Of a DNA stretch of 36,759 bases, positions 24,353-32,842 are shown in pieces. The DNA is from Sharpea azabuensis DSM 18934 (GTDB lineage Bacteria > Bacillota_I > Bacilli_A > Erysipelotrichales > Coprobacillaceae): the NCBI RefSeq assembly GCF_000702165.1, contig NZ_JNKU01000030.1, positions 1 to 36,759 of the forward strand, written 5' to 3'. Position numbers and translations under genes: made by a program. The first letter of the stretch is position 1, and each line of letters opens with the position of its first letter. The notes under the pieces were generated by a model, which was given only the letters and a program-made list of their open reading frames with translations, was not told the DNA's origin and made no database searches.

Positions 24353-26649
24353 TGATGAATAATAAACCTTTAGAATTCTCAAAGATTCTTGATCAGGTTG
24401 CTATGTACGCTCACAGCTCTTTAGCGACAAAGCGTGTTTTAGATCTTACTGCCTACAAAGATCTTGATGAACTTCATGATGAAATAAAACGTACGAATGA
24501 AGCAATGGATATCGCGCGTCTTTTAGGACGTCTTCCTATCAATGCCATGGATGATATCAGCGGCGCTATTAAACTTGCCAAAACAGATGCCATTCTTTCG
24601 CCAGAAGAACTCTATGCCATCTATCATGTCCTTGATAATGTCTCTCATCTTAAAAGCTATTTTGCAAGCTATGAAGGTGAGATTGTTGCACTGAGGGACT
24701 ATGCTACGACATTAGAGGGTGATGAGCATTTAAAAAGTGAAATTGAACGCTGCATTCTTCCTGACTTCAGCATTGCTGATGATGCAAGTGCTGCTTTATT
24801 AAAAATTCGCAAAAGCATGCGCTCATTGACATCCTCGATTCGTAAAACAATGGAATCCTATCTCAAGACAAGTGGTGATGCATTATCACTAGATAACCTA
24901 ACTAGCCGTAATGATCGTCTTGTTTTAGCGGTTAAAAATGACCATCGCTCAGAAATCAAAGGGCTTGTCCATGCCACAAGTGCCTCAGGCCAGACATTCT
25001 ATATTGAGCCTGAACGTGTTGTTACAATGAACAATGAGCTCAATGATTTAAGAGCTGATGAACAAGAAGAAATACGTCGTATTCTCAAAACACTTAGTCG
25101 TTACGTGAAGCGTATCGCCATATCATTAAGTTATGACCTTGAACTTGTGACAGTGCTTGATTTTATCTTTGCGAAAGCTGAATATGGTAACTTCATTGAT
25201 GGTATGATGCCTGATGTTGTTCAAAATGGAAATTTGAGCTTGCATCAAGCCCGCCACCCCCTTATTAATCCTGAGAAAGTTGTTGCCAATGACATTATTT
25301 TAAAACAAAAAGTCTTAATGATTACAGGAAGTAATACCGGTGGTAAAACCGTTACGCTTAAAACGGCAGGCTTGCTGTCTTTAATGGCAGAAGCTGGCTT
25401 ACCTGTCAGTGCAACGAAGGCAACCATTCCTTTCTTTGATGAAATCTATGTAGATATGGGTGATGATCAGAGTATTGCAGAATCATTATCTACCTATTCA
25501 TCCCATGTTAAAAAGCAAATTCAGTATTTGCATCTTGCCAGCAAGCATTCCCTTGTTCTTATTGATGAAATTGGGTCAGGTACTGATCCTCAGGAAGGTA
25601 GTGCCCTAGCCAAGGCCATGATAGATGCTTTTATACAAAAGGGATGTACACTCATCATCACAACGCACTATGGCAGCTTGAAGAATTATGGACAAGCCCA
25701 TGATGATATTGCTCTTGCGTCGGTTGGCTTTAATATTGAAACAATGAAGCCAACATACAAGCTGAAGCTTGATACAATCGGTTCATCATATGCCTTTGAG
25801 ATTGCAGAGAACTTAGGTATGGATGAAGCAATCATCAAAAAAGCCTTAGCTTATCAACAAGAGGATGAAAATGAAACAGAACGCCTGGCCAAGAAGCTTG
25901 CAATAAAAGAAGCGGAACTTAGTGAAAAAGAGGAATATCTCACAAAAACATTAGCTCAAGCTCAAGCTGATAAGCAATCCTATGAAAAGAAGCTTGCCGG
26001 TATTGAAAGACAAAGAGAAGCAACATTGGAACAAGCTAAAAAAGCATCCAATGCATTACTTGATGATACCAAAAAGATGATTGATGAAATTGTCAAGGAA
26101 GTGCGTGAAAAGGACAATATCAAAGATCATGAAGTTCTCAATGCCAAACATATGCTTGATGACCTAAAGTATGAAAAGAAACAAAAAGTCAAAGTACAGA
26201 ACCATACATTTGTCGTTGGTGATCATGTCAAGATTGATTCCATGAACAGGGAAGGGGATATTAGCGAAGTGCTCAAGAATCACCAAGTTACTGTTCTTGT
26301 ATCCGGTCTTGCCATCAAGCTCAAAGATACTGATATTACCTTCCTGCATCCAAAGACAAAAGTGCAGAAAGTGAAATCTGGTGGTCGTCCTAAGATGAAG
26401 AAAACAGGGCATTATGAAGTCAATATCATCGGCATGCGTTATCAGGAGGCAATGGATACAGTCGACAAGTTCATTGACGATGCCATTGTCCTAGGTTATC
26501 CAAGTGTACGTATCGTTCATGGCATGGGTACAGGTGTCTTACGTAATGGTGTAAGAAAAATGTTGAAGACAAATAAGAATGTCAAAGCATTCCGTGACGG
26601 TGGTCCTAATGAAGGTGGATTAGGCGCTACTGTTGTTGATCTTGAATAA
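24352..26649 (+). CDS. mutS2: Endonuclease MutS2
   Basis: 765 residues. The ATPase core has Walker A TGSNTGGKT (about 325-333), SVSL-type region SLSTYSSHVKKQI and Walker B LVLIDEIGSGTDPQEGSAL. A coiled coil spans about 500-590. The C-terminal Smr nuclease domain starts near 690 with HGMGTGVLRNGVR. MutS2 suppresses recombination and, in Bacillus, rescues collided ribosomes by splitting them. All domains are complete. It shares one base with the cvpA-like stop and overlaps uvrC by 17 bases. Confidence 0.97.
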   Translation: MMNNKPLEFSKILDQVAMYAHSSLATKRVLDLTAYKDLDELHDEIKRTNEAMDIARLLGRLPINAMDDISGAIKLAKTDAILSPEELYAIYHVLDNVSHLKSYFASYEGEIVALRDYATTLEGDEHLKSEIERCILPDFSIADDASAALLKIRKSMRSLTSSIRKTMESYLKTSGDALSLDNLTSRNDRLVLAVKNDHRSEIKGLVHATSASGQTFYIEPERVVTMNNELNDLRADEQEEIRRILKTLSRYVKRIAISLSYDLELVTVLDFIFAKAEYGNFIDGMMPDVVQNGNLSLHQARHPLINPEKVVANDIILKQKVLMITGSNTGGKTVTLKTAGLLSLMAEAGLPVSATKATIPFFDEIYVDMGDDQSIAESLSTYSSHVKKQIQYLHLASKHSLVLIDEIGSGTDPQEGSALAKAMIDAFIQKGCTLIITTHYGSLKNYGQAHDDIALASVGFNIETMKPTYKLKLDTIGSSYAFEIAENLGMDEAIIKKALAYQQEDENETERLAKKLAIKEAELSEKEEYLTKTLAQAQADKQSYEKKLAGIERQREATLEQAKKASNALLDDTKKMIDEIVKEVREKDNIKDHEVLNAKHMLDDLKYEKKQKVKVQNHTFVVGDHVKIDSMNREGDISEVLKNHQVTVLVSGLAIKLKDTDITFLHPKTKVQKVKSGGRPKMKKTGHYEVNIIGMRYQEAMDTVDKFIDDAIVLGYPSVRIVHGMGTGVLRNGVRKMLKTNKNVKAFRDGGPNEGGLGATVVDLE

Positions 26650-28441
26650 AAATCTTGAATATATCAAGAAGAAACTTGCTTTACTTCCGCTTTCACCTGG
26701 CTGTTACCTCATGAAGAATAAAGAAGGAAAAATTATTTATGTAGGTAAGGCGCGAAAGTTAAAGAACCGTGTTTCTTCTTATTTTACGGGAGCTCATAAC
26801 TACAAGACAACCAAGCTTGTCGAGAATATCTGGGATTTTGATTACATTGTGGTAGGAAGTGAAAAAGAAGCACTCCTGCTTGAAATCAATTTAATCAAGG
26901 ATTATGCCCCAGAATATAATATCATGTTCATGGATGGGACATTCTATCCCTACATCCAGTTAACTGATGAAGAGCATCCCCGTTTAAAAATCGTAAGAAA
27001 TGCTAAAGATAAAAAAGCGAAACATTTTGGACCATATCCAGATGCTGGTGCAGCAAGAAGCACCTTTAAGCTTCTCAATAAGCTCTTCCCACTTAGAAAA
27101 TGCAACCATATTCCTAATAAGCCTTGCCTCTACTACTCATTAGGCCAGTGCTTAGGACCATGTATTCATGAAGGCTTAGAAGAGCAGGAAGCAGAAATAA
27201 GGAAAGAAGTCATCAGTTTCATGAATGGCCATACAAAAGAAAAGATTGATGAACTGACAAGCAAGATGGAAGAAGCTTCGGCTGCGCTTAACTTTGAACA
27301 GGCGCTTGAATATCGTGATCTCATTCAATCCATTCAATATGTCACAGGTAAACAATCTATTGATTCCAACAACAAAGAAAACAGAGATATTCTTGGATAC
27401 TATATTGATAAAGGCTATATTTCTTTACAGCTCTTCTTCATGCGTTCAGGTAAGCTCTTGTCCCATGAATTTAATTTGGTGCCTGTATCTGATGACTATC
27501 AGGAAGACCTTGTTACCTTCCTTGTTTCTTATTATCAGGAAAATACGCCACCAAAAGAATTGCTTGTGCCAAATGACTTGGATATTGAACTGATCAGCCA
27601 GATTATTGAAACCAATATTCTTCAGCCCCAGCGTGGACAGAAGAAAGCCTTGGTGGATATGGCTATCAAGAATGCCAAGGAAGCCTTGGAAAAGAAATTC
27701 TTGCTGAAGCAACAAAATGAAGCGAAGACGATTGGTGCTATTGAGGAGTTAGGCAGACTCTTATCCATTCCAACACCCCATTATATTGAGCTCTACGATA
27801 ACTCCAACATCCAGGGAGCTTATGCCGTGGCAGGGATGGTTGTCTTTAAGGATGGCAAACCAAGTAAGAAAGACTATCGCCGCTTTAAAATCAAGACAGT
27901 CGAAGGACCTGATGATTATGCCAGCATGAAAGAAGTCATCTATCGTCGCTATTATCGTCAGCTTGTAGAGGGTCAGAAGATGGCTGATATGATTATTGTC
28001 GATGGGGGACTTGGCCAGATCAAAGTTGCCAAAGAAGTCATTGAAAGCCTCCATGTTGACGTGCATATCTGCGGTCTTGCCAAAGATGACAAGCATTCAA
28101 CCGCGATGCTTATTGATGGCAATGGTCAGCAGGTGGAAATCGACCCAAAAAGTCAGCTATTCTTCTTATTGACAAGAATGCAGGACGAAGTCCATAGATA
28201 TGCCATTTCTTTCCACCGCCAAGTGAGAAGCAAATCACTCTTTGCTTCATTACTTGATGAAGTGGATGGAATAGGTGAGACAAGAAAACGTAAATTACTT
28301 AATAAATTCAAATCCGTAAAGAAAATGCGTGAAGCAAGTGTTGAAGAACTCGCTGAAGTTGTCCCTAAGAATGTCGCTGCTGATCTCTATGAAGTCCTGC
28401 ATCGACAAGACACGCTTGACGTCAAAGACGATAATCAGTAA
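26633..28441 (+). CDS. uvrC: UvrABC system protein C
   Basis: 602 residues at most. The GIY-YIG nuclease domain is at about 14-95 (GCYLMKNKEGKIIYVGKARK), a Cys cluster follows (NKPCLYYSLGQCLGPC), then the UVR motif (residues about 200-235), the RNase H-like nuclease (ELYDNSNIQGAYAVAGMVVF, IIVDGGLGQIKVA) and a C-terminal helix-hairpin-helix. It makes both incisions in nucleotide excision repair. No ATG occurs before the GIY motif: start candidates are TTG at 26633, 26636 or 26642, all inside mutS2, so initiation depends on coupling to mutS2. Confidence 0.96.
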   Translation: MLILNKNLEYIKKKLALLPLSPGCYLMKNKEGKIIYVGKARKLKNRVSSYFTGAHNYKTTKLVENIWDFDYIVVGSEKEALLLEINLIKDYAPEYNIMFMDGTFYPYIQLTDEEHPRLKIVRNAKDKKAKHFGPYPDAGAARSTFKLLNKLFPLRKCNHIPNKPCLYYSLGQCLGPCIHEGLEEQEAEIRKEVISFMNGHTKEKIDELTSKMEEASAALNFEQALEYRDLIQSIQYVTGKQSIDSNNKENRDILGYYIDKGYISLQLFFMRSGKLLSHEFNLVPVSDDYQEDLVTFLVSYYQENTPPKELLVPNDLDIELISQIIETNILQPQRGQKKALVDMAIKNAKEALEKKFLLKQQNEAKTIGAIEELGRLLSIPTPHYIELYDNSNIQGAYAVAGMVVFKDGKPSKKDYRRFKIKTVEGPDDYASMKEVIYRRYYRQLVEGQKMADMIIVDGGLGQIKVAKEVIESLHVDVHICGLAKDDKHSTAMLIDGNGQQVEIDPKSQLFFLLTRMQDEVHRYAISFHRQVRSKSLFASLLDEVDGIGETRKRKLLNKFKSVKKMREASVEELAEVVPKNVAADLYEVLHRQDTLDVKDDNQ

Positions 28442-28469
28442 ACTTTATGCTTAGGAGAGAGGTGATCCT

Positions 28470-29621
28470 ATGAAAGATTGGCATGCAGCCTTTAAAGGGT
28501 GGCAACTATTTTTATTGGTTACACTTCTTTTTCTTGCGTCTTATTATGTTGTCAATCAGCGCTATGACAGATTCTATCGCATCAACGATATTAATAATGA
28601 TAACAGAGCAATCATCGAGCAGTATTTAAGCAAAAAGGATCAGGAATACCTTGTTGAAAATCAGATATCCATAACCCATCTTTTAAATTATATGCCTTAT
28701 TCAGGTTTTGATATCCACAACTATAAGTATTATGAGATTCTTATTGCCGATGGTGAATATAAGGGAAGTAATCTTGTCACAGTAGGGAATAAGCTTGTTA
28801 AAAAGCTTAATGATGAATTTAATTCAAACCAGGAAGAAATTGCTAAATATCTTGTTTCCAATAAACTTCTATCGGCTTATCTTGAAAAAGATAATTTTAA
28901 CTATGATCATCGCAAAGATTACATTATCTTGAAAAAACTCTATAATGCCAACGGCTATGTTGATGACTTTGAAAGCTATCATTCAACACTTGCCAGCAGG
29001 GGATTCAAAGATGCAGAGATATCTCAGTTCTTCCAGACGGCTACAAAGTACTATTCGCAAGATTCGCTAAAAATACTCATGACAAGGGCAAGTGATCAAA
29101 ATACAGTACTTGTTGATAACCCTTCTAAGAATACACTCACGCTAAGTGACAATCAGTTCATTGGTTCCTATGTACCATCCAACCTTGTCTTAATTGAAGG
29201 TATCCAAAGAAGTCATTATGATATGTATCTCAAGAAAGATGCTTATGAAGCTTTGCGTACTATGCTTAAAGATATGGGCAAGCTCAGCGATGACCTTGTC
29301 GTCCATAAAGCCTATGTGCCTTATGAAAGCGAAACGAATCTTCCAGGCTACAACGAATTCCAGCTTGGCAATACGATCAGCTTTACCCATTTAGATCTTG
29401 GCTATAATAACTTTGCCCAGAGTCAGCAGGCCGCCTGGCTTGAAGCGAATGCCTATAAATACGGCTTTGTGATTCGTTATGACCATGATAAGGCAAGTAT
29501 TACAAATCATACTTATGATGCTCATATTTATCGCTATGTTGGAAAAGATGTAGCAAATAAGCTTCATGAGAATAAACAATCATTAGAAGAATACAATATA
29601 CAGAATGAGGAAAAGAAATGA
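28470..29621 (+). CDS. VanY-like carboxypeptidase fold protein without zinc ligands
   Basis: 383 residues: a short basic N terminus, one membrane anchor (about 11-28) and an external part. The C-terminal ~140 residues follow the VanY D,D-carboxypeptidase pattern (KKDAYEALRTMLKDMGK, AAWLEANAYKYGFVIRY, RYVGKDVANKLHENKQSLEE). The metal and catalytic positions are changed: the HxxxxxxD motif (SEHQTGLAVD) is NEFQLGNTIS, and EPWH is DAHI. It is therefore probably an inactive cell-wall-binding or regulatory relative. The N-terminal ~230 residues resemble no domain I know. GAGAGAGGTGAT precedes the ATG; the stop overlaps the next gene. Confidence 0.75.
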   Translation: MKDWHAAFKGWQLFLLVTLLFLASYYVVNQRYDRFYRINDINNDNRAIIEQYLSKKDQEYLVENQISITHLLNYMPYSGFDIHNYKYYEILIADGEYKGSNLVTVGNKLVKKLNDEFNSNQEEIAKYLVSNKLLSAYLEKDNFNYDHRKDYIILKKLYNANGYVDDFESYHSTLASRGFKDAEISQFFQTATKYYSQDSLKILMTRASDQNTVLVDNPSKNTLTLSDNQFIGSYVPSNLVLIEGIQRSHYDMYLKKDAYEALRTMLKDMGKLSDDLVVHKAYVPYESETNLPGYNEFQLGNTISFTHLDLGYNNFAQSQQAAWLEANAYKYGFVIRYDHDKASITNHTYDAHIYRYVGKDVANKLHENKQSLEEYNIQNEEKK

Positions 29622-30085
29622 AAAAACTCGTAATTATGTCAGATAATCATGGTGACATGAATATCATGAGCGATATTCGCGTATTAGAACCTGATGCAGA
29701 TCTCTATATTCATTGTGGCGATTCAGAAGCGTCCCATAAGATGCAATTAGAAGGATTTGTATGTGTTGCCGGAAACAATGACTGGGGTTTAGATTTACCT
29801 CGCTTTGCGAAGTTAAAGGTTGAAGGTGTTTCAATACTCATCACACACGGGCAGTTCTATGGCTATTTTGACCGCGAAAAGCATATGATCAAGGACTTAA
29901 AGAAACACGGCTGTACGCTTATGTTCTCTGGTCATACCCATATGCCTTCAATTAAGAGTGAGGGTAAATATACCTTCATCAATCCTGGCAGCACTTCATG
30001 GCCAAGGGGAGGCAGCAAGCGCTCTTACGCGGTTGTAACCCTTGATGATGGTCAGATTACCAGTGCTGAAATCAAAGAACTGTAA
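29618..30085 (+). CDS. YfcE/MJ0936-family metallophosphoesterase
   Basis: 155 residues with all metallophosphoesterase motifs: MSDNHGD (D-x-H), HCGDSE (GD), AGNNDW (GNxD), ITHG and SGHTHMP (GHxH). These hold two metals and hydrolyse phosphodiesters. The natural substrate of small YfcE-like enzymes is unsettled. It overlaps the VanY-like gene by four bases (ATGA) and ends just before the tRNA promoter. Confidence 0.93.
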   Translation: MKKLVIMSDNHGDMNIMSDIRVLEPDADLYIHCGDSEASHKMQLEGFVCVAGNNDWGLDLPRFAKLKVEGVSILITHGQFYGYFDREKHMIKDLKKHGCTLMFSGHTHMPSIKSEGKYTFINPGSTSWPRGGSKRSYAVVTLDDGQITSAEIKEL

Positions 30086-30092
30086 TTAATTA

Positions 30093-30130
30093 TTGACATT
30101 AACGGGATATATGGTATTATAAATCCCGTT
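30093..30130 (+). promoter_or_regulatory. tRNA promoter with an overlapping dyad
   Basis: TTGACA (30093-30098), a 16-bp spacer and TATTAT (30115-30120). AACGGGAT (30101-30108) and ATCCCGTT (30123-30130) form an 8-bp inverted repeat enclosing the -10 box. This could be an operator or simply a hairpin. Confidence 0.7.
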
Positions 30131-30136
30131 GAAGTT

Positions 30137-30213
30137 GTCGACGTAGCTCAGCTGGATAGAGCACACGCCTTCTAAGCGTGCGGTCGCGGGTTCGAATCCC
30201 TCCGTCGACGCCA
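30137..30213 (+). tRNA. tRNA-Arg (anticodon TCT), copy 1
   Basis: A complete cloverleaf with encoded CCA: acceptor GTCGACG/CGTCGAC, anticodon stem CACGC/GCGTG around CTTCTAA, and the T arm GGTTCGAATCC. It reads AGA codons, a main Arg codon in AT-rich genomes. A promoter with a dyad lies directly upstream. Confidence 0.98.
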
Positions 30214-30221
30214 TCTTTTAT

Positions 30222-30245
30222 AGATATCATTGGATATCTTTTTTT
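30222..30245 (+). terminator. Terminator between the two tRNA-Arg genes
   Basis: AGATATC (30222-30228), loop ATTG, GATATCT (30233-30239), then a T-run. Confidence 0.85.
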
Positions 30246-30323
30246 ATGAATTTTTCAAAGAAAAACATATTTCTTCTTGCATTCTTAGCATTATTTATGT
30301 ATTATGGAATAGCACTAAGAAAT

Positions 30324-30400
30324 GTCGACGTAGCTCAGCTGGATAGAGCACACGCCTTCTAAGCGTGCGGTCGCGGGTTCGAATCCCTCCGTCGACGCCA
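30324..30400 (+). tRNA. tRNA-Arg (anticodon TCT), copy 2
   Basis: Identical in sequence to copy 1 over all 77 bases, including CCA. The 110 bp in between differs from the upstream flank of copy 1 and shows no equally good promoter, so copy 2 may depend on read-through or on a weak start near 30295-30310. Confidence 0.98.
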
Positions 30401-30413
30401 TCTTAAAAAGAAG

Positions 30414-30437
30414 CCTCGGTTAATCCCGAGGTTTTTT
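30414..30437. terminator. Terminator after tRNA copy 2
   Basis: CCTCGG (30414-30419), loop TTAATC, CCGAGG (30426-30431), TTTTTT. It overlaps the stop of the minus-strand membrane gene and can serve both sides. Confidence 0.85.
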
Positions 30438-30920
30438 CATATCATATTCTACAAATAACACAAATGCTGATAAACCAGTCACTTCAAACAAGCCATTGAA
30501 TTGTCCACAAAAGAAGAAGATTGCAGACAACATGGCAATGACAAACATTAGGTAGCCTCGCTCAATCATGGCCTTATGATAATTCACCATACTTTGTCGA
30601 TCAATCATACGAATGACTATACCAATCGCAAACAGTGAACCTAATGATGTAAAAAAGATATGCGCATGTTCATATAAAAGATTATCCGTATAAGGAATAA
30701 GAATGCCCACAAAGAGGCAAAGGGCACAGGCATAGACCAATCCCTGCAAGATATGATCATGATTATGAAGTTTGTAGATATAATAGAAAGCTAAGGCTAC
30801 GATAAAAACAATCATCAGATAATGATACTCAGGAAGCAAAGCTGTATGGGTCATATTTCCATTGATGAAATCAACACGCGTAGAGAGAAAGAGGGCAGCA
30901 ATGATAAAGATTATCCCCAT
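30420..30920 (-). CDS. Hypothetical membrane protein, about five segments
   Basis: 166 residues, mostly hydrophobic, with segments near residues 1-12, 35-50, 58-76, 88-106 and 121-155. Polar loops include HNHDHILQG and RMIDRQSMVNYHKAMIERGY. GAGGTGATTTATTT lies upstream of the ATG on the minus strand. I recognise no family. It is divergent from the RNase J gene and convergent with the tRNA pair. Confidence 0.75.
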   Translation of the reverse strand: MGIIFIIAALFLSTRVDFINGNMTHTALLPEYHYLMIVFIVALAFYYIYKLHNHDHILQGLVYACALCLFVGILIPYTDNLLYEHAHIFFTSLGSLFAIGIVIRMIDRQSMVNYHKAMIERGYLMFVIAMLSAIFFFCGQFNGLFEVTGLSAFVLFVEYDMKKPRD

Positions 30921-31005
30921 AAATAAATCACCTCTTAGCCATTATAATACTGATATGCCCCTTGTGATAGGGGTGCGTATTCTCTTATTTTAATGATGAG
31001 TTCGA

Positions 31006-31034
31006 TTGTTATCAAAATGCCTTTGTGTTATCAT
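31006..31034 (+). promoter_or_regulatory. Promoter of the RNase J gene
   Basis: TTGTTA (31006-31011), a 17-bp spacer and TATCAT (31029-31034), about 40 bp before the start codon. Confidence 0.6.
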
Positions 31035-31077
31035 GTACCTAGCAAATACAAGCATTTTATAAGAAAGGATTTTATGA

Positions 31078-32775
31078 ATGAAAAACGAAACTGTAAATAT
31101 TTTGCCTATTGGCGGACAGGCTGAAAATGGCAAGAGCATGTACTGTGTTGAAGTTGGCCAGAAGATTTTCATAATAGATGCAGGATATCGTTTTCCCGAC
31201 CTTGATAAACTAGGCGTGGATATCGTTATTCCTAGCTTTGATTATTTGATTTCGAGAAAGGAAGACATCGCAGCAATTATCATCACACATGCCCATGATG
31301 ATGCCATGGCAGCCTTACCATACTTACTCAATGCCATTCCAGGCATTCCAGTCTATGCACCATCGCTGACAGCTGATTTGATTGAGCAGATGGTAGAACG
31401 TTTTGAAAGACACCGTCGTGTTGACTTAAAGCTAGCCATTAAACGTGTTAAACGTAATGGCTATGCCATCATTGAAGGCACAAGAGTTGAATTCTTCCCT
31501 GTCACGCATTCTATTCCAGGAGCGATTGGTGTAGCGATTGATACACCTCAGGGCTATATTGTCTATGGTGGCGAATTTATTATTGACTTTGGTGCACCGG
31601 ATGGATTTAAAGCCGACTTACAAAAGATGATGGAAATTGGCAAGAAGGGCGTTCTTGTCTTGATGGCTGAATCTTCCTATGCTAGAAAATCAGGCTATAC
31701 TTCACCAAAGCATAAGCTGACCGATAAGATTGAAGGCTTATTTGAAGAAGCAACGGGACGTATCATTATTACATCCTATGCTCAAAATGTCTTTAGAACA
31801 AAGGAAATCATTGAACTGACAAAGAAATATCATCGTCGTATCGTCTTCTATGGACGTGATAAATATGATAAAACGAATTCTATTTTACGCTTTTCACAGA
31901 ATATGCGTGAACCTGTTATTTCTGTTCCAGAACGTAATCTAGGCAAGAAAGAAAACTTGGGTAATGCCCGCAAAGACCGTAACTATGTTGTCTTGTTAAG
32001 TGGTGCCCCTCATAATATTTATAATGATATTCTCGATGTCGTTGATGGCGGCGATGATCTCTTAAAGATTCGTGAAGGTGACACATTCATTCTCGCCTCA
32101 CCAGTCTTACCAGGGACAGAAAAGATTGCCAACAAATGCTTCAACGATCTCTACAAGACAGATGCCAAGGTTGCCATCTTGAAAAACAAGCAGCTATTCT
32201 CAATGCATGCAAGCGAGGAAGACCTCAAAGTCCTTATTCAGTTCTTCAAGCCTAAATATTATTTACCAATCAAAGGTGAATATCAAAACTTTGTCGCAAA
32301 TGCGGCAGTTGCGAGAAGCATGAATATCAGAGATGATCATATCATCATTCTCGATAACGGCGAACGTGTAGGCTTTGAAAAAGGCAAGCTTAATGCTAAT
32401 CGTGAAGTCATTGAAGTTGAAGACGTCATGGTTGATGGTGCTGGTATTGGAGATGTTGGAGATAAGGTTATTGATGATCGTATTCAGCTATCCAACGATG
32501 GTATTGTTGTTGTTGGTGTAACAATCGATAAGAATACAAAAGAAATCATCTCCCAGACAGATTGTCAGACAAGAGGCTTTGTCTATCTTAAAGATTCAGC
32601 ACATGTCATCAAGCATGTTATTGAGCTATGCGAACAAGCTGTTGGCAAGCTTAAGGATCATCCTGATACAGATGTCCAGGAAATTCGTAATGCGATGCGT
32701 GATGCAAGTATGCGTTATATCACAAAAGAAACAGGCAAAAAGCCAGTCTTTATTGGCGTTATTATTGAAGTCTAA
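31078..32775 (+). CDS. Ribonuclease J paralogue, J2-like
   Basis: 565 residues in RNase J order: metallo-beta-lactamase, beta-CASP and C-terminal domain. RNase J degrades and matures mRNA as a 5'-3' exonuclease and endonuclease. Key positions differ from active J1: the HxHxDH motif is H71-A-H73-D-D75-A76 (last His is Ala), the TGDF Asp is E166 (GGEF), and the His of VHGEY is K399 (IKGEY); H144 and H377 remain. Such substitutions are known in RNase J2, which has little activity and supports J1. A J1 gene would then be elsewhere. The start at 31078 follows AAAGGAT. Confidence 0.9.
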   Translation: MKNETVNILPIGGQAENGKSMYCVEVGQKIFIIDAGYRFPDLDKLGVDIVIPSFDYLISRKEDIAAIIITHAHDDAMAALPYLLNAIPGIPVYAPSLTADLIEQMVERFERHRRVDLKLAIKRVKRNGYAIIEGTRVEFFPVTHSIPGAIGVAIDTPQGYIVYGGEFIIDFGAPDGFKADLQKMMEIGKKGVLVLMAESSYARKSGYTSPKHKLTDKIEGLFEEATGRIIITSYAQNVFRTKEIIELTKKYHRRIVFYGRDKYDKTNSILRFSQNMREPVISVPERNLGKKENLGNARKDRNYVVLLSGAPHNIYNDILDVVDGGDDLLKIREGDTFILASPVLPGTEKIANKCFNDLYKTDAKVAILKNKQLFSMHASEEDLKVLIQFFKPKYYLPIKGEYQNFVANAAVARSMNIRDDHIIILDNGERVGFEKGKLNANREVIEVEDVMVDGAGIGDVGDKVIDDRIQLSNDGIVVVGVTIDKNTKEIISQTDCQTRGFVYLKDSAHVIKHVIELCEQAVGKLKDHPDTDVQEIRNAMRDASMRYITKETGKKPVFIGVIIEV

Positions 32776-32796
32776 GCAAGGGTAAACCTTGCTTTT
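32774..32796 (+). terminator. Terminator after the RNase J gene
   Basis: AAGCAAGG (32774-32781), loop GTAAA, CCTTGCTT, then T residues. It overlaps the stop codon. Read-through to ftsK is possible, because the T-run is short. Confidence 0.75.
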
Positions 32797-32842
32797 ACTT
32801 TGAATGAGGAATTTGCTATAATGCAAAGGATGGAGGGGCAGT

